Source: a bacterium TMED221
GTDB lineage: Bacteria > Actinomycetota > Acidimicrobiia > Actinomarinales > Actinomarinaceae
Reading direction: 5' to 3'
DNA length: 9,841 nucleotides
Assembly (NCBI GenBank): GCA_002169115.2
Contig: NHJS02000038.1
Location: 1-9,841, forward strand
The number at the start of each line of letters is the position of its first letter. The first letter of the stretch is position 1. This document shows, in pieces, positions 1 through 8,074 of the stretch. The translations under genes were made by a program, and so were the position numbers. Under the pieces are notes generated by a model that was not told the DNA's origin, did not search any database, and saw only the letters and a list, made by a program, of their open reading frames with translations.

Positions 1-1339
1 TACTGATTTCTTTAGATCTGAGGGAATTTTCTATCACCTCTATGGCTAAGTCAACACTCCCAAGAAGAACGTAGTAATCTGACAAAAATAAAGATGACTT
101 GAAGTTATTATTGCTTAATGTATGCAACTTTGATGCTAATCTTAGATAGTCAGGATTAAGTTTGTAAGTATCCTCAATCGGCTTCATCAGTTTTGATGCA
201 TATTGTAGGTTGATATTATTTTCTATTAGTATTTCAGAAATTGTAAATGAAATTATTGTATTATGTGGATATATATTTTTGATTTTATTTAAAACAGTTA
301 GAGCATCATCAATATTACCTTTTTCTGCTAAAACTTTTGCATACAGTATTGTTATATACAAATTATTAGGATTAGCATTATATACAGGATAAATTTCTTT
401 CTCAGCTGACGTATAATCAGATTTCTTAAAATATAGAAGTGCTCTTTTATATTTATCTAGTATTTCATTGCCAGTAATACTTTTTAGTGAATAGTTTATA
501 TCTGATATAGAATCCACATCTAAAATAGTCTTCACAAAAAAATAATCATCAGTACTATTTATAATAGGTCTATTCTGAAATTTAGATTTATTTTGTATAT
601 GTGAAATCCTATTCTCATACATAGGATGGGTTGACAAGTATGCTAAATCTCTTTGTATTTCTCCCGAAGCATTATTCATAATTTTAAAGAATCGGGACAT
701 TTCAGAAAGATCATAATTAGATCTTGTCATAATCTCGATTCCATAATCATCTGCTTCTACTTCATTTTCTCTTATCAAATTAATATTGAGTTGACTAGAC
801 TGACCAATTCCTAATCTCAAAGCAGCCATTGAAGCTTTTGCATTACCAGAAAAAATCCCAGCCATTATACCAACCCACATCGGAATATTGTTTGCACTCG
901 TATTTTTAATCATTTCTGCCGAATGCCTCAATGTTACATGAGATATTTCATGCGCTACAACACCAGCCAATTGAGCTTCGTTTTCTGTGAGGCTTATCAA
1001 ACCAGAATTCAGACCAATATATCCACCCGGTATAGCAAATGCATTAACTTGCTCTGATTGAACAATAAAAAAAGTATATTTTCTATTATCATCCATTATG
1101 CTTCTAGATAATTTATTACCAAGGTAGTTAATATATGCATTCACCAAAAGATTATTATTTATATAGTTATGTTTTTGCAGCCTCTTGTATGATGATAAGC
1201 CAATTATATTTTCTGTCTTTAAAGACATGCTCTGACTGAGTGGATCCCCCAGTTTTGGAGGTTCAGCTGAAAAAGTAACATCAGGAACAAGTGTTAAAAG
1301 AATGTTAACGAGAAAAATAATTCTTGAATATTTTTTCAT
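1..1339 (-). CDS. bepA: Periplasmic M48 metalloprotease with TPR region, BepA-like (3' end outside window)
   Basis: Read on the minus strand, 446 codons are open from ATG at 1339 to the left edge, so the C-terminus is missing. The first 24 or so residues form a signal peptide: Lys-Lys near the start, a hydrophobic stretch at about 7-18 and a likely cut near TFSA/EPP. The peptidase domain carries HEISH (H130, E131, H134) and a downstream NEVEAD segment whose E193 should be the third zinc ligand. A THP motif (H238) matches the regulatory histidine region of BepA. Residues from about 280 onward look like helical TPR repeats. BepA family members act in the periplasm on outer-membrane protein and LptD assembly; that role is inferred by homology. 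An in-frame ATG at 1351 would add four residues. Neither start has a Shine-Dalgarno; 1339 gives the more typical signal peptide. Confidence 0.9.
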   Translation of the reverse strand, partial: MKKYSRIIFLVNILLTLVPDVTFSAEPPKLGDPLSQSMSLKTENIIGLSSYKRLQKHNYINNNLLVNAYINYLGNKLSRSIMDDNRKYTFFIVQSEQVNAFAIPGGYIGLNSGLISLTENEAQLAGVVAHEISHVTLRHSAEMIKNTSANNIPMWVGIMAGIFSGNAKASMAALRLGIGQSSQLNINLIRENEVEADDYGIEIMTRSNYDLSEMSRFFKIMNNASGEIQRDLAYLSTHPMYENRISHIQNKSKFQNRPIINSTDDYFFVKTILDVDSISDINYSLKSITGNEILDKYKRALLYFKKSDYTSAEKEIYPVYNANPNNLYITILYAKVLAEKGNIDDALTVLNKIKNIYPHNTIISFTISEILIENNINLQYASKLMKPIEDTYKLNPDYLRLASKLHTLSNNNFKSSLFLSDYYVLLGSVDLAIEVIENSLRSKEIS

Positions 1340-1402
1340 AATAATTAACATGTTTATTATATTAATAAATTACTATATATTAATAATTAAATTAATGTAA
1401 CC

Positions 1403-1431
1403 ATTATAACTTAAAGGAAATGAGATGTCAG
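1403..1431 (-). promoter_or_regulatory. Sigma70-type promoter for the M48 protease gene
   Basis: On the minus strand CTGACA (1431-1426, five of six matches to TTGACA) is followed after exactly 17 bases by a perfect TATAAT (1408-1403). Transcription would begin near 1396 and give a leader of roughly 55 bases before the ATG at 1339. The -35 box overlaps the start of tusA on the other strand, so polymerase binding here could interfere with tusA initiation. The match is seen in the sequence; activity is inferred. Confidence 0.6.
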
Positions 1432-1655
1432 AATTTGATAAAGAATTAGATACAAGCGGCCTAAATTGCCCGTTGCCAATAATCAAAGCAAAAAAAGAAA
1501 TTAATACAATGGAATCAGGACAAGTGCTTCATATTATCTCTACAGACCCAGGTGCGGTCAAAGATTTCGAGTCATTTGCAAATCAAACAGGCAATGAGTT
1601 GCTTAAGTCAGAAGAAAAAGACAGTAAGTTTTATTTTCTAATGAAAAAAAAATAG
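1425..1655 (+). CDS. tusA: TusA-family sulfurtransferase (sulfur carrier protein)
   Basis: This is a 76-residue protein of the SirA/TusA/YedF family, which carries persulfide sulfur on a cysteine for tRNA thiolation or other sulfur transfer in the cytoplasm. The family signature is complete: a Leu-Asp-x-x-Gly-Leu-x-Cys-Pro-x-Pro segment places the active cysteine at C15 (C-P-L-P, residues 15-18). It is followed by the helix (about 19-29) and the TDPGA strand-turn typical of the fold. The length is normal for the family. The ATG at 1425 has a good ribosome site, AAAGGA at 1413-1418 with six bases of spacing. It is divergent from the M48 gene and six bases ahead of the YdcF-like gene. Whether it is true TusA or a paralogue cannot be decided without the partner TusBCDE genes, which are not here. 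Confidence 0.9.
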   Translation: MSEFDKELDTSGLNCPLPIIKAKKEINTMESGQVLHIISTDPGAVKDFESFANQTGNELLKSEEKDSKFYFLMKKK

Positions 1656-1661
1656 GTAATT

Positions 1662-2285
1662 TTGCTTTATTTTCGCAAACTATTAGAGGCCATAGGGCTT
1701 TTATCATTTATTATAATAATAAGCTCTTTTTTTCTTATATATAAAATTACCAAAGAGAATATAGTTGGAACAAAAGATTATTATGATGCAATTATAATTC
1801 TATCTGGAAATCCTGACAGAGCATTTAGAGCAAGTAAATTGTACTTCGAGAAAAAATCTAAGGCTATTTTTTTGAGTAAAGAGAAGGCAGCTTATAAGAA
1901 TTATTATGATCCAAATGATTCAAAAAGAACATATGAGTTGTATTTAGATATTTTAGTTAAAAACGGTGTGGAACCAAGAAATATTGTTCTCTATGGTGTC
2001 AATAATAAGAGCACAATTGATGAAGTTAGAGAGTTGCAAAAGTTAGATCTATCAAAACATAGAGATATATTGATTGTTACAGATTATTATCATGTTTTCA
2101 GAGCTGATCAAATGCTGAAAGATATTAACGTAAAATTTAATTATGATTTTGATATTACAGCACCTCCAACTGCTTGGCATGAGAATAAAGACTCAATATT
2201 GATTGTCTTTTCTGAGGTATTAAAGACTTATTTATATTATATATTTGAGGATTTTAATTCTTATCAGCAATATTTCGCTGAATAA
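1662..2285 (+). CDS. Membrane-anchored YdcF-family (DUF218) protein, TTG start
   Basis: This 207-residue protein has one N-terminal membrane segment (about residues 7-27) and then a DUF218/YdcF-type domain. Family landmarks are the first strand ending in ILSG with an Arg soon after (R53), the helix with ASKLY, an NGV segment before a strand, N-K-S-T (residues 115-118), and IVTDYYHVFRA (H144, R147). These match the usual ST...E and VTs-x-H-x-x-R motifs of the family. The biochemical role of most members is unknown; some act in envelope or cell-wall processes, so no function is assigned. The start is TTG at 1662, because no ATG occurs in frame before residue 151 and the membrane helix begins right after it. 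AGGT at 1654-1657 overlaps the tusA stop and may act as a weak ribosome site. Only six bases separate it from tusA, so co-transcription is likely. Confidence 0.8.
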   Translation: MLYFRKLLEAIGLLSFIIIISSFFLIYKITKENIVGTKDYYDAIIILSGNPDRAFRASKLYFEKKSKAIFLSKEKAAYKNYYDPNDSKRTYELYLDILVKNGVEPRNIVLYGVNNKSTIDEVRELQKLDLSKHRDILIVTDYYHVFRADQMLKDINVKFNYDFDITAPPTAWHENKDSILIVFSEVLKTYLYYIFEDFNSYQQYFAE

Positions 2286-2301
2286 TATATATATATATAA
2301 T
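2285..2301 (+). promoter_or_regulatory. Alternating AT tract ending in a perfect -10 box ahead of ilvI
   Basis: Fifteen bases of alternating A and T (2285-2299) run into TATAAT at 2296-2301. A start near 2308 would give a leader of about 47 bases before ilvI. I see no convincing -35 box at 16-18 bases upstream, so either a regulator assists or ilvI is read through from tusA and the YdcF-like gene. Confidence 0.3.
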
Positions 2302-2354
2302 GATGATTTTACAAAAAAGATGTATCATGTACAGGGTGTAAAAACTGAGGAATT

Positions 2355-4082
2355 ATGAAGCTTAGCGGATCAGAAATAATCATTGAATGCTTGAAGAAAG
2401 AGGGCGTGGAATTCATTTTTGGATATCCGGGTGGTGCCGTATTACATATCTATGATGCTCTATTCAATGCAAAAAAAATAAAACATGTCTTGGCTCGACA
2501 TGAGCAAGGAGCGACTCATGCAGCAGATGGGTATGCTAGAGCATGCGGTAAACCCGGTGTAGTGCTTGTTACATCTGGACCAGGTATTACAAATTGCGTT
2601 ACAGGCTTAGCAACTGCACATATGGATTCTATACCAATGATAGTTATTTCCGGACAAGTTTCTAGGCAATATGTTGGTAGCGATGCATTTCAAGAAGCTG
2701 ACGCGACTGGGATTACAAGACCTGTCACAAAACATAATTTTCTAGTTGATAGTCGTGAATCAATTGCCGAAGTATTCAAAAAAGCCTTCGTAATTGCAAC
2801 GACAGGGAGACCTGGTCCTGTCTTAATTGATATACCAAAAGATCTTACAGATCCAAATGTTAAAATTGAATTTGATTATCCTAAAAAAGTCAAAATAAGG
2901 TCATACAAGCCAGTAGTATCTGAATCTGAAGATAAAATTAACCAAGCAGCTAAGCTATTATGTTCTGCCAAGAAACCTATGATTTATACTGGTGGTGGTA
3001 TAATATTAGGTAATGCCTACAAAGAACTTAATAAATTAGTTAAAAGTTTAGACTACCCAATAACCAATACTCTGATGGGTCTAGGCGGATTTCCAGCTAC
3101 AGATAAACAATTCTTGGGCATGTTAGGTATGCATGGAACATATGAAGCCAATATGGCTATGCATGACTGTGACGTTCTTCTTGCTATTGGCGCTAGATTC
3201 GATGATCGTGTAACTGGTGATACATCTAAATTTTGTCCTTCTGCAAAAATAATACATATAGATATTGATCCATCATCTATATCTAAAATTATTGAAGTAG
3301 ATTTATCTTTGGTTGGAGAAACTACTAAAATCCTAAAATCACTCAATAAAGCAATTACACCTCATCTTTCAAAAATAAATAAAACGGGTTTAAAGAAATG
3401 GTGGAGTATCATTAATAAATGGAGATCAAAAAATTGTTTGAGTTACAAGAAATCTAATAAAATTATAAAACCACAATCTGTAATTGAGACGCTATATGAT
3501 ATCACTAAGGGTAATGCTTTCGTAACTTCTGATGTAGGTCAACATCAGATGTGGGCTGCTCAGTATTATAAATTTGACAAACCAAATAGATGGATAAATT
3601 CTGGTGGTTTGGGAACAATGGGTTTTGGCTTACCTGCTGCAATGGGTGCACAATTAGCATTCCCAAAGTCTCAGGTTGTATGTGTCACTGGCGAGGCCAG
3701 TATTGTAATGTGTATTCAAGAATTAGCAACATGTTTACAATATAGGTTGCCTATTAAGGTTATAAACCTTAATAATAGATACATGGGTATGGTAAGACAA
3801 TGGCAAGAGTTTTTTTATGAAGGAAGATATGCAATGTCCTACATGGAGGCTATACCTGATTTTGCTCAGTTAGCTAATAGCTTTGGACACATCGGTATTA
3901 AAATTGAAAAACCATCAGAATTAAAAGATAAATTAACTGAGGCGATGAACATCAAAGATAGATTGGTTTTTGTAGATGTTATTACTGATCAAGAAGAGAA
4001 TGTCTATCCTATGATAAAAAGTGGTCAAGCACATAATGAGATGCATCTATCTCCAACAAATGAAGATACTGAGTTAGCATAA
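2355..4082 (+). CDS. ilvI: Acetolactate synthase large (catalytic) subunit, IlvI/IlvB type
   Basis: This cytoplasmic enzyme condenses two pyruvates to acetolactate, or pyruvate with 2-ketobutyrate to acetohydroxybutyrate, the first shared step to valine, leucine and isoleucine. The 575 residues fit the family. Domains in order are the N-terminal thiamine diphosphate (PYR) domain with the catalytic glutamate E50 in RHEQGATHAADGYAR, the central FAD/Rossmann domain (about 190-330, with GARFDDRVTG), and the C-terminal cofactor (PP) domain (about 370-555). The cofactor motif runs from G446 to N473-N474, but its first acidic residue is Glu (GEAS) instead of the classical Asp (GDGS). Glu at this place is, from memory, common in proteobacterial IlvI. 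The ATG at 2355 has GAGGA at 2347-2351. One base separates it from ilvH, its regulatory partner. The symbols ilvB and ilvI are both used for such proteins. Confidence 0.97.
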   Translation: MKLSGSEIIIECLKKEGVEFIFGYPGGAVLHIYDALFNAKKIKHVLARHEQGATHAADGYARACGKPGVVLVTSGPGITNCVTGLATAHMDSIPMIVISGQVSRQYVGSDAFQEADATGITRPVTKHNFLVDSRESIAEVFKKAFVIATTGRPGPVLIDIPKDLTDPNVKIEFDYPKKVKIRSYKPVVSESEDKINQAAKLLCSAKKPMIYTGGGIILGNAYKELNKLVKSLDYPITNTLMGLGGFPATDKQFLGMLGMHGTYEANMAMHDCDVLLAIGARFDDRVTGDTSKFCPSAKIIHIDIDPSSISKIIEVDLSLVGETTKILKSLNKAITPHLSKINKTGLKKWWSIINKWRSKNCLSYKKSNKIIKPQSVIETLYDITKGNAFVTSDVGQHQMWAAQYYKFDKPNRWINSGGLGTMGFGLPAAMGAQLAFPKSQVVCVTGEASIVMCIQELATCLQYRLPIKVINLNNRYMGMVRQWQEFFYEGRYAMSYMEAIPDFAQLANSFGHIGIKIEKPSELKDKLTEAMNIKDRLVFVDVITDQEENVYPMIKSGQAHNEMHLSPTNEDTELA

Positions 4083-4083
4083 A

Positions 4084-4587
4084 ATGGAAGATAAAAGACA
4101 TATAATATCACTGTTAGTAGAGAATGAATTTGGTTCATTATCGCGAATTGCTGGTTTATTCTCTGCAAGGGGCTATAATATCCACTGTCTAAATGTAGCG
4201 CCAACAAATGATGAATCCATATCTAGAATGACTCTAGTCACTCTATGCAATGATCAAAAAATAAGTCAACTCATGAAACAATTGAATAAGCTGGTTGACG
4301 TGGTAAATGTTAGAGATTTAACTGAGGAAACTCATATAGAAAGAGAGATGTTGTTAATGAAATTAAAATGCAGCAAAACACAAAGAGATGAGGTTAAAAG
4401 GTTAACAGATATATTTAGAGCTAGAATCATTGATGTAACAGATACTACTTATACAATTGAATTAACCGGAGCGACCGAAAAGATATTAGCTTTTATTAAT
4501 TCAATGGGTAAAATTAGAATTATTGAAATGGTTAGATCAGGTGCGTTGGGCATTAGTCGAGGAATTGATAGTTTAGAAAAATATTAA
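4084..4587 (+). CDS. ilvH: Acetolactate synthase small (regulatory) subunit
   Basis: This 167-residue partner of the large subunit is close to the 163 residues of E. coli IlvH. It activates the catalytic subunit and in this family confers valine feedback inhibition. The N-terminal ACT domain (about 5-78) contains ENEFGSLSRIAGLFSARGYNI. G17 and N32 align with the glycine and asparagine whose mutation abolishes valine inhibition in E. coli, so feedback control is probably kept. The C-terminal ACT-like domain (about 84-160) ends with the typical RSGALGISRG segment. The ATG lies one base after the ilvI stop, so translation is probably coupled. The ilvC ribosome site begins directly after its stop. 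Confidence 0.96.
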   Translation: MEDKRHIISLLVENEFGSLSRIAGLFSARGYNIHCLNVAPTNDESISRMTLVTLCNDQKISQLMKQLNKLVDVVNVRDLTEETHIEREMLLMKLKCSKTQRDEVKRLTDIFRARIIDVTDTTYTIELTGATEKILAFINSMGKIRIIEMVRSGALGISRGIDSLEKY

Positions 4588-5615
<1,028 letters not shown>

Positions 5616-5616
<1 letters not shown>

Positions 5617-6395
5617 TGACTGAAATAAAAAAAAGAAGACTACCTGGAGTATTTCTTCTTCCAAACTTAATAACTACTGCTGCATTATTTAGTGGATTTT
5701 ATTCGATCATCGCGTCTGTTAATACAGATTTTATCGCTGCATCAATCGCGATACTTGTTGCTATGGTCTTAGATGGCTTAGATGGAAGGATTGCAAGATT
5801 GACAAATACTCAAACTTCGTTTGGTGAATATTTTGATAGTTTATCAGACATGATCTGTTTTGGATTGTCACCAGCAATTCTGATTTACATGTGGTCTGCT
5901 CCATTATTTGATTTACAATCATGGCAAACAAACAAGCTACCATGGATTATTTGTTTTGTTTATGTGGCATCAGCTGCGATACGATTGGCAAGATTCAATT
6001 CTAAAAGTCAAACACTTGATAAAAAATACTTTATAGGTCTTGCAAGCCCTGCTGCAGCTGCAGTGATAATAACTTTCATATGGATGATTGAAGCGTCTAG
6101 TTTAGTGTTGCTTGGTCAACAATGGGTTGGTTTATTTATGTTGCCGGCACTTTCATTCTTAATGATCAGTAATATTACCTATTATAGTTTTAAAGATTTT
6201 AATATCAGGCATAGAGTCCCATACATATTCTTATTTATTATTTCTCTTGTAATTGCATTTATTTCCTTTGACCCACCACTAGTTCTATTTTCATTTTTCT
6301 TATTATATGCATTTTCAGGTCCAACTATGTATCTCATGAGTCTTTTAAGAAAGAAAAAATCATTTTCTCAAGAGAAAAAACCATCAAAATTCTAA
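5616..6395 (+). CDS. pssA: CDP-diacylglycerol-serine O-phosphatidyltransferase (phosphatidylserine synthase)
   Basis: This integral membrane enzyme of 259 residues belongs to the CDP-alcohol phosphotransferase family. It joins serine to CDP-diacylglycerol to form phosphatidylserine, the precursor of phosphatidylethanolamine. The family motif D-G-x2-A-R-x8-G-x3-D-x3-D is complete at D56, G57, A60, R61, G70, D74 and D78. Several hydrophobic helices follow (about 14-55, 85-125, 140-175, 190-245), and the C-terminus is basic and cytoplasmic-looking. The N-terminus (KKRRLPGVFLLPNLITTAALFSGFYS) is typical of the Gram-positive-like PssA clade found beside ilvC in many proteobacteria. It overlaps ilvC by one base, indicating translational coupling. 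The decarboxylase gene psd, often found between ilvC and pssA in Betaproteobacteria, is absent here. It appears to be the last gene before the stem-loop at 6481. Confidence 0.95.
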
Positions 6396-6436
6396 TTTTT
6401 CTTGCATATTTACGTATTTGATATAGAGTTTGAGTT

Positions 6437-6502
6437 ATGATTAAACCGATATCTATAATTAATCACCTCTTTGTAACTTGGTTAACTAGACTACCTTTGT
6501 AG
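6437..6502 (+). CDS. Possible leuA leader peptide, 21 residues
   Basis: A short ORF from ATG 6437 to TAG 6500 lies in the gap before leuA. It encodes Ile at positions 2, 5, 7 and 8, Leu at 11, 16, 19 and 21, Val at 13 and one Trp at 15. The last Leu codons are TTA, CTA and TTG, and they lie inside the stem-loop that follows. AGAG at 6425-6428 could be a weak ribosome site eight bases upstream. Such an arrangement resembles amino acid leader peptides, but AT-rich sequence codes for many Ile and Leu by chance, and 9 of 21 is only moderately above expectation. Treat as a hypothesis. Confidence 0.3.
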   Translation: MIKPISIINHLFVTWLTRLPL

Positions 6503-6520
6503 TTTATTAACTTTATTTTT
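6481..6520 (+). terminator. Intrinsic terminator or attenuator between pssA and leuA
   Basis: The left arm (6481-6494) and right arm (6499-6511) form 13 base pairs, one of them G-U, with a single bulged C at 6486 and a four-base loop CTTT (6495-6498). The T-rich tract TTTATTTTT (6512-6520) follows immediately. This fits a rho-independent terminator, although the stem is AU-rich. It could end the ilv-pssA transcript, act as an attenuator for leuA, or allow partial read-through into leuA, whose start is 12 bases after the tract. The pairing was worked out by hand; no energy was computed. Confidence 0.6.
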
Positions 6521-6532
6521 AAACCTAATGAT

Positions 6533-8074
6533 ATGAATAATGAAAATTTAATAATTTTTGATACTACCTTAAGAGATGGAGAACAAAGTCCTGGCGCATC
6601 AATGGATATTGATGAGAAATTGCAAATTGCTTATGCGTTAGAGGAATTAAATGTAGACATCATAGAAGCAGGTTTTCCAATTGCTAGTCAGGGTGACTTT
6701 AAGGCTGTGCAGGAAATTTCTAGAAATATCAAAAGTTCTAGTATTTGTGCTTTAGCAAGAGCATTGGAAAAAGACATCGAAAGAGCTGCAGATTCATTGA
6801 TTGATGCTAAATCTCCAAGAATACATACATTTATAGCAACATCTCCTATTCATATGGAAAAAAAATTAAAAATGCAGCCCAGCGAGGTTATAAAGACCGC
6901 TGTTGATGCAATTGCTTTGGCTAAAAAATTTACCAATGACATTGAATTCTCACCTGAAGATGCTGGTAGATCTGATTTAGATTTTTTATGTGATGTTATC
7001 GAGTCAGCAATTGACGCTGGAGCGAATACTATCAATATTCCAGATACTGTAGGGTATAATTTACCTCATCAATTCGGTGATTTAATTCATAAAATCATCA
7101 AAAATGTTAGCAACTCCAACAAAGCTATATTCTCAGTTCATTGTCATAATGATTTTGGTTTAGCAGTAGGTAATTCGTTGTCAGCAGTTTTAAATGGTGC
7201 TAGACAAGTGGAGTGCACAATTAATGGCCTTGGTGAAAGAGCTGGCAATGCAGCACTAGAGGAGATTGTGATGACAGTTAGAACTAGACAAGATATTTTT
7301 AACTGTGATACAAGAATTAATTCTAAGATGATAATGAAGTCCTCGAGATTGGTGTCCGGTATTACAGGGTTTCCTGTACAACCTAATAAAGCAATAGTTG
7401 GAAAGAATGCTTTTGCTCATGAATCAGGCATACATCAAGATGGTATTATTAAGTCTCGAGAAACATATGAGATAATGAGAGCTGAGGACATAGGCTTAGT
7501 TAGTAACTCTCTTGTGCTTGGCAAGCACTCAGGCAGAAATGCCTTTAAACAGAAATTAATTGACTTAAACATCATGCCAAAAACTAGTTCAGAATTTGAT
7601 GATCTTTTTTATAAGTTTAAAGATTTAGCTGATAAAAAACACGAAATTTTTGATGAGGACTTAATTAATTTATCATCTAATCTAAGCGTTACTGCAAATC
7701 TAATAAATTTTAATTATATGAATGTTGTAACTGAGAGTGGCAAAAAACCCAGTGCGCTTATAAAGCTTGAAGTGGATGGTGAGCTTCTTGAAGCAGAATC
7801 AAAAGGTGATGGCGCAGTAGATGCTGCATTTAATGCAATAGAAGAAATAATTCAGAGTAATTGTAAGTTAATATTATATTCCGTAAACAATATTACGTCA
7901 GGTACAGATTCACAAGGTGAAGTTACAGTGAGAATTACAAAAGACAAGAGTACTTATAATGGTCATGGTGCTGATACTGACATAGTTAAAGCTTCTGTAT
8001 TAGCTTTAATTAATGCACTTAATAAGCTTAAGCAAAACCCTAATCAGGATTCTTCAAAAAAACGCGGGGTCTAA
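6533..8074 (+). CDS. leuA: 2-isopropylmalate synthase
   Basis: LeuA condenses acetyl-CoA with 2-ketoisovalerate to 2-isopropylmalate, the committed step of leucine synthesis in the cytoplasm. The 513 residues match the common bacterial form. The TIM-barrel catalytic domain begins with FDTTLRDGEQSPGASM (R14, D15) and has metal ligands D15, H203, H205 and N239 (HCHNDFG and GLGERAGN segments). The subdomain motif HESGIHQDG is at 296-304. Residues from about 390 to 500 form the C-terminal regulatory domain that binds leucine in this family, so feedback inhibition is expected. I see no Shine-Dalgarno before ATG 6533, unlike ilvI, ilvC and tusA. An ATG at 6528 is out of frame and stops at once. The gene follows a terminator-like hairpin and shares TAATG with udg. 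The leuBCD genes are elsewhere. Confidence 0.97.
   Translation: MNNENLIIFDTTLRDGEQSPGASMDIDEKLQIAYALEELNVDIIEAGFPIASQGDFKAVQEISRNIKSSSICALARALEKDIERAADSLIDAKSPRIHTFIATSPIHMEKKLKMQPSEVIKTAVDAIALAKKFTNDIEFSPEDAGRSDLDFLCDVIESAIDAGANTINIPDTVGYNLPHQFGDLIHKIIKNVSNSNKAIFSVHCHNDFGLAVGNSLSAVLNGARQVECTINGLGERAGNAALEEIVMTVRTRQDIFNCDTRINSKMIMKSSRLVSGITGFPVQPNKAIVGKNAFAHESGIHQDGIIKSRETYEIMRAEDIGLVSNSLVLGKHSGRNAFKQKLIDLNIMPKTSSEFDDLFYKFKDLADKKHEIFDEDLINLSSNLSVTANLINFNYMNVVTESGKKPSALIKLEVDGELLEAESKGDGAVDAAFNAIEEIIQSNCKLILYSVNNITSGTDSQGEVTVRITKDKSTYNGHGADTDIVKASVLALINALNKLKQNPNQDSSKKRGV

Noticed and set aside
210..392. Plus-strand open frame of 60 codons within the M48 protease gene
   Set aside because: It lies entirely antisense to the TPR region of a well-supported gene, has no ribosome site and resembles no family.
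2285..2299. AT dinucleotide tract as a phase-variable repeat
   Set aside because: Only about seven AT units in a very AT-rich gap; such tracts are expected by chance and nothing shows length variation.
3053..3346. Minus-strand open frame of 97 codons inside ilvI
   Set aside because: Antisense shadow of a strongly conserved gene; no start signals and no recognisable domain. The same applies to the minus-strand frames at 4025-4207, 5250-5483, 5761-5943 and 6850-7035.
6396..6532. Riboswitch or T-box leader before leuA
   Set aside because: No T-box consensus or other riboswitch core is recognisable; only one clear hairpin and a short ORF are present.
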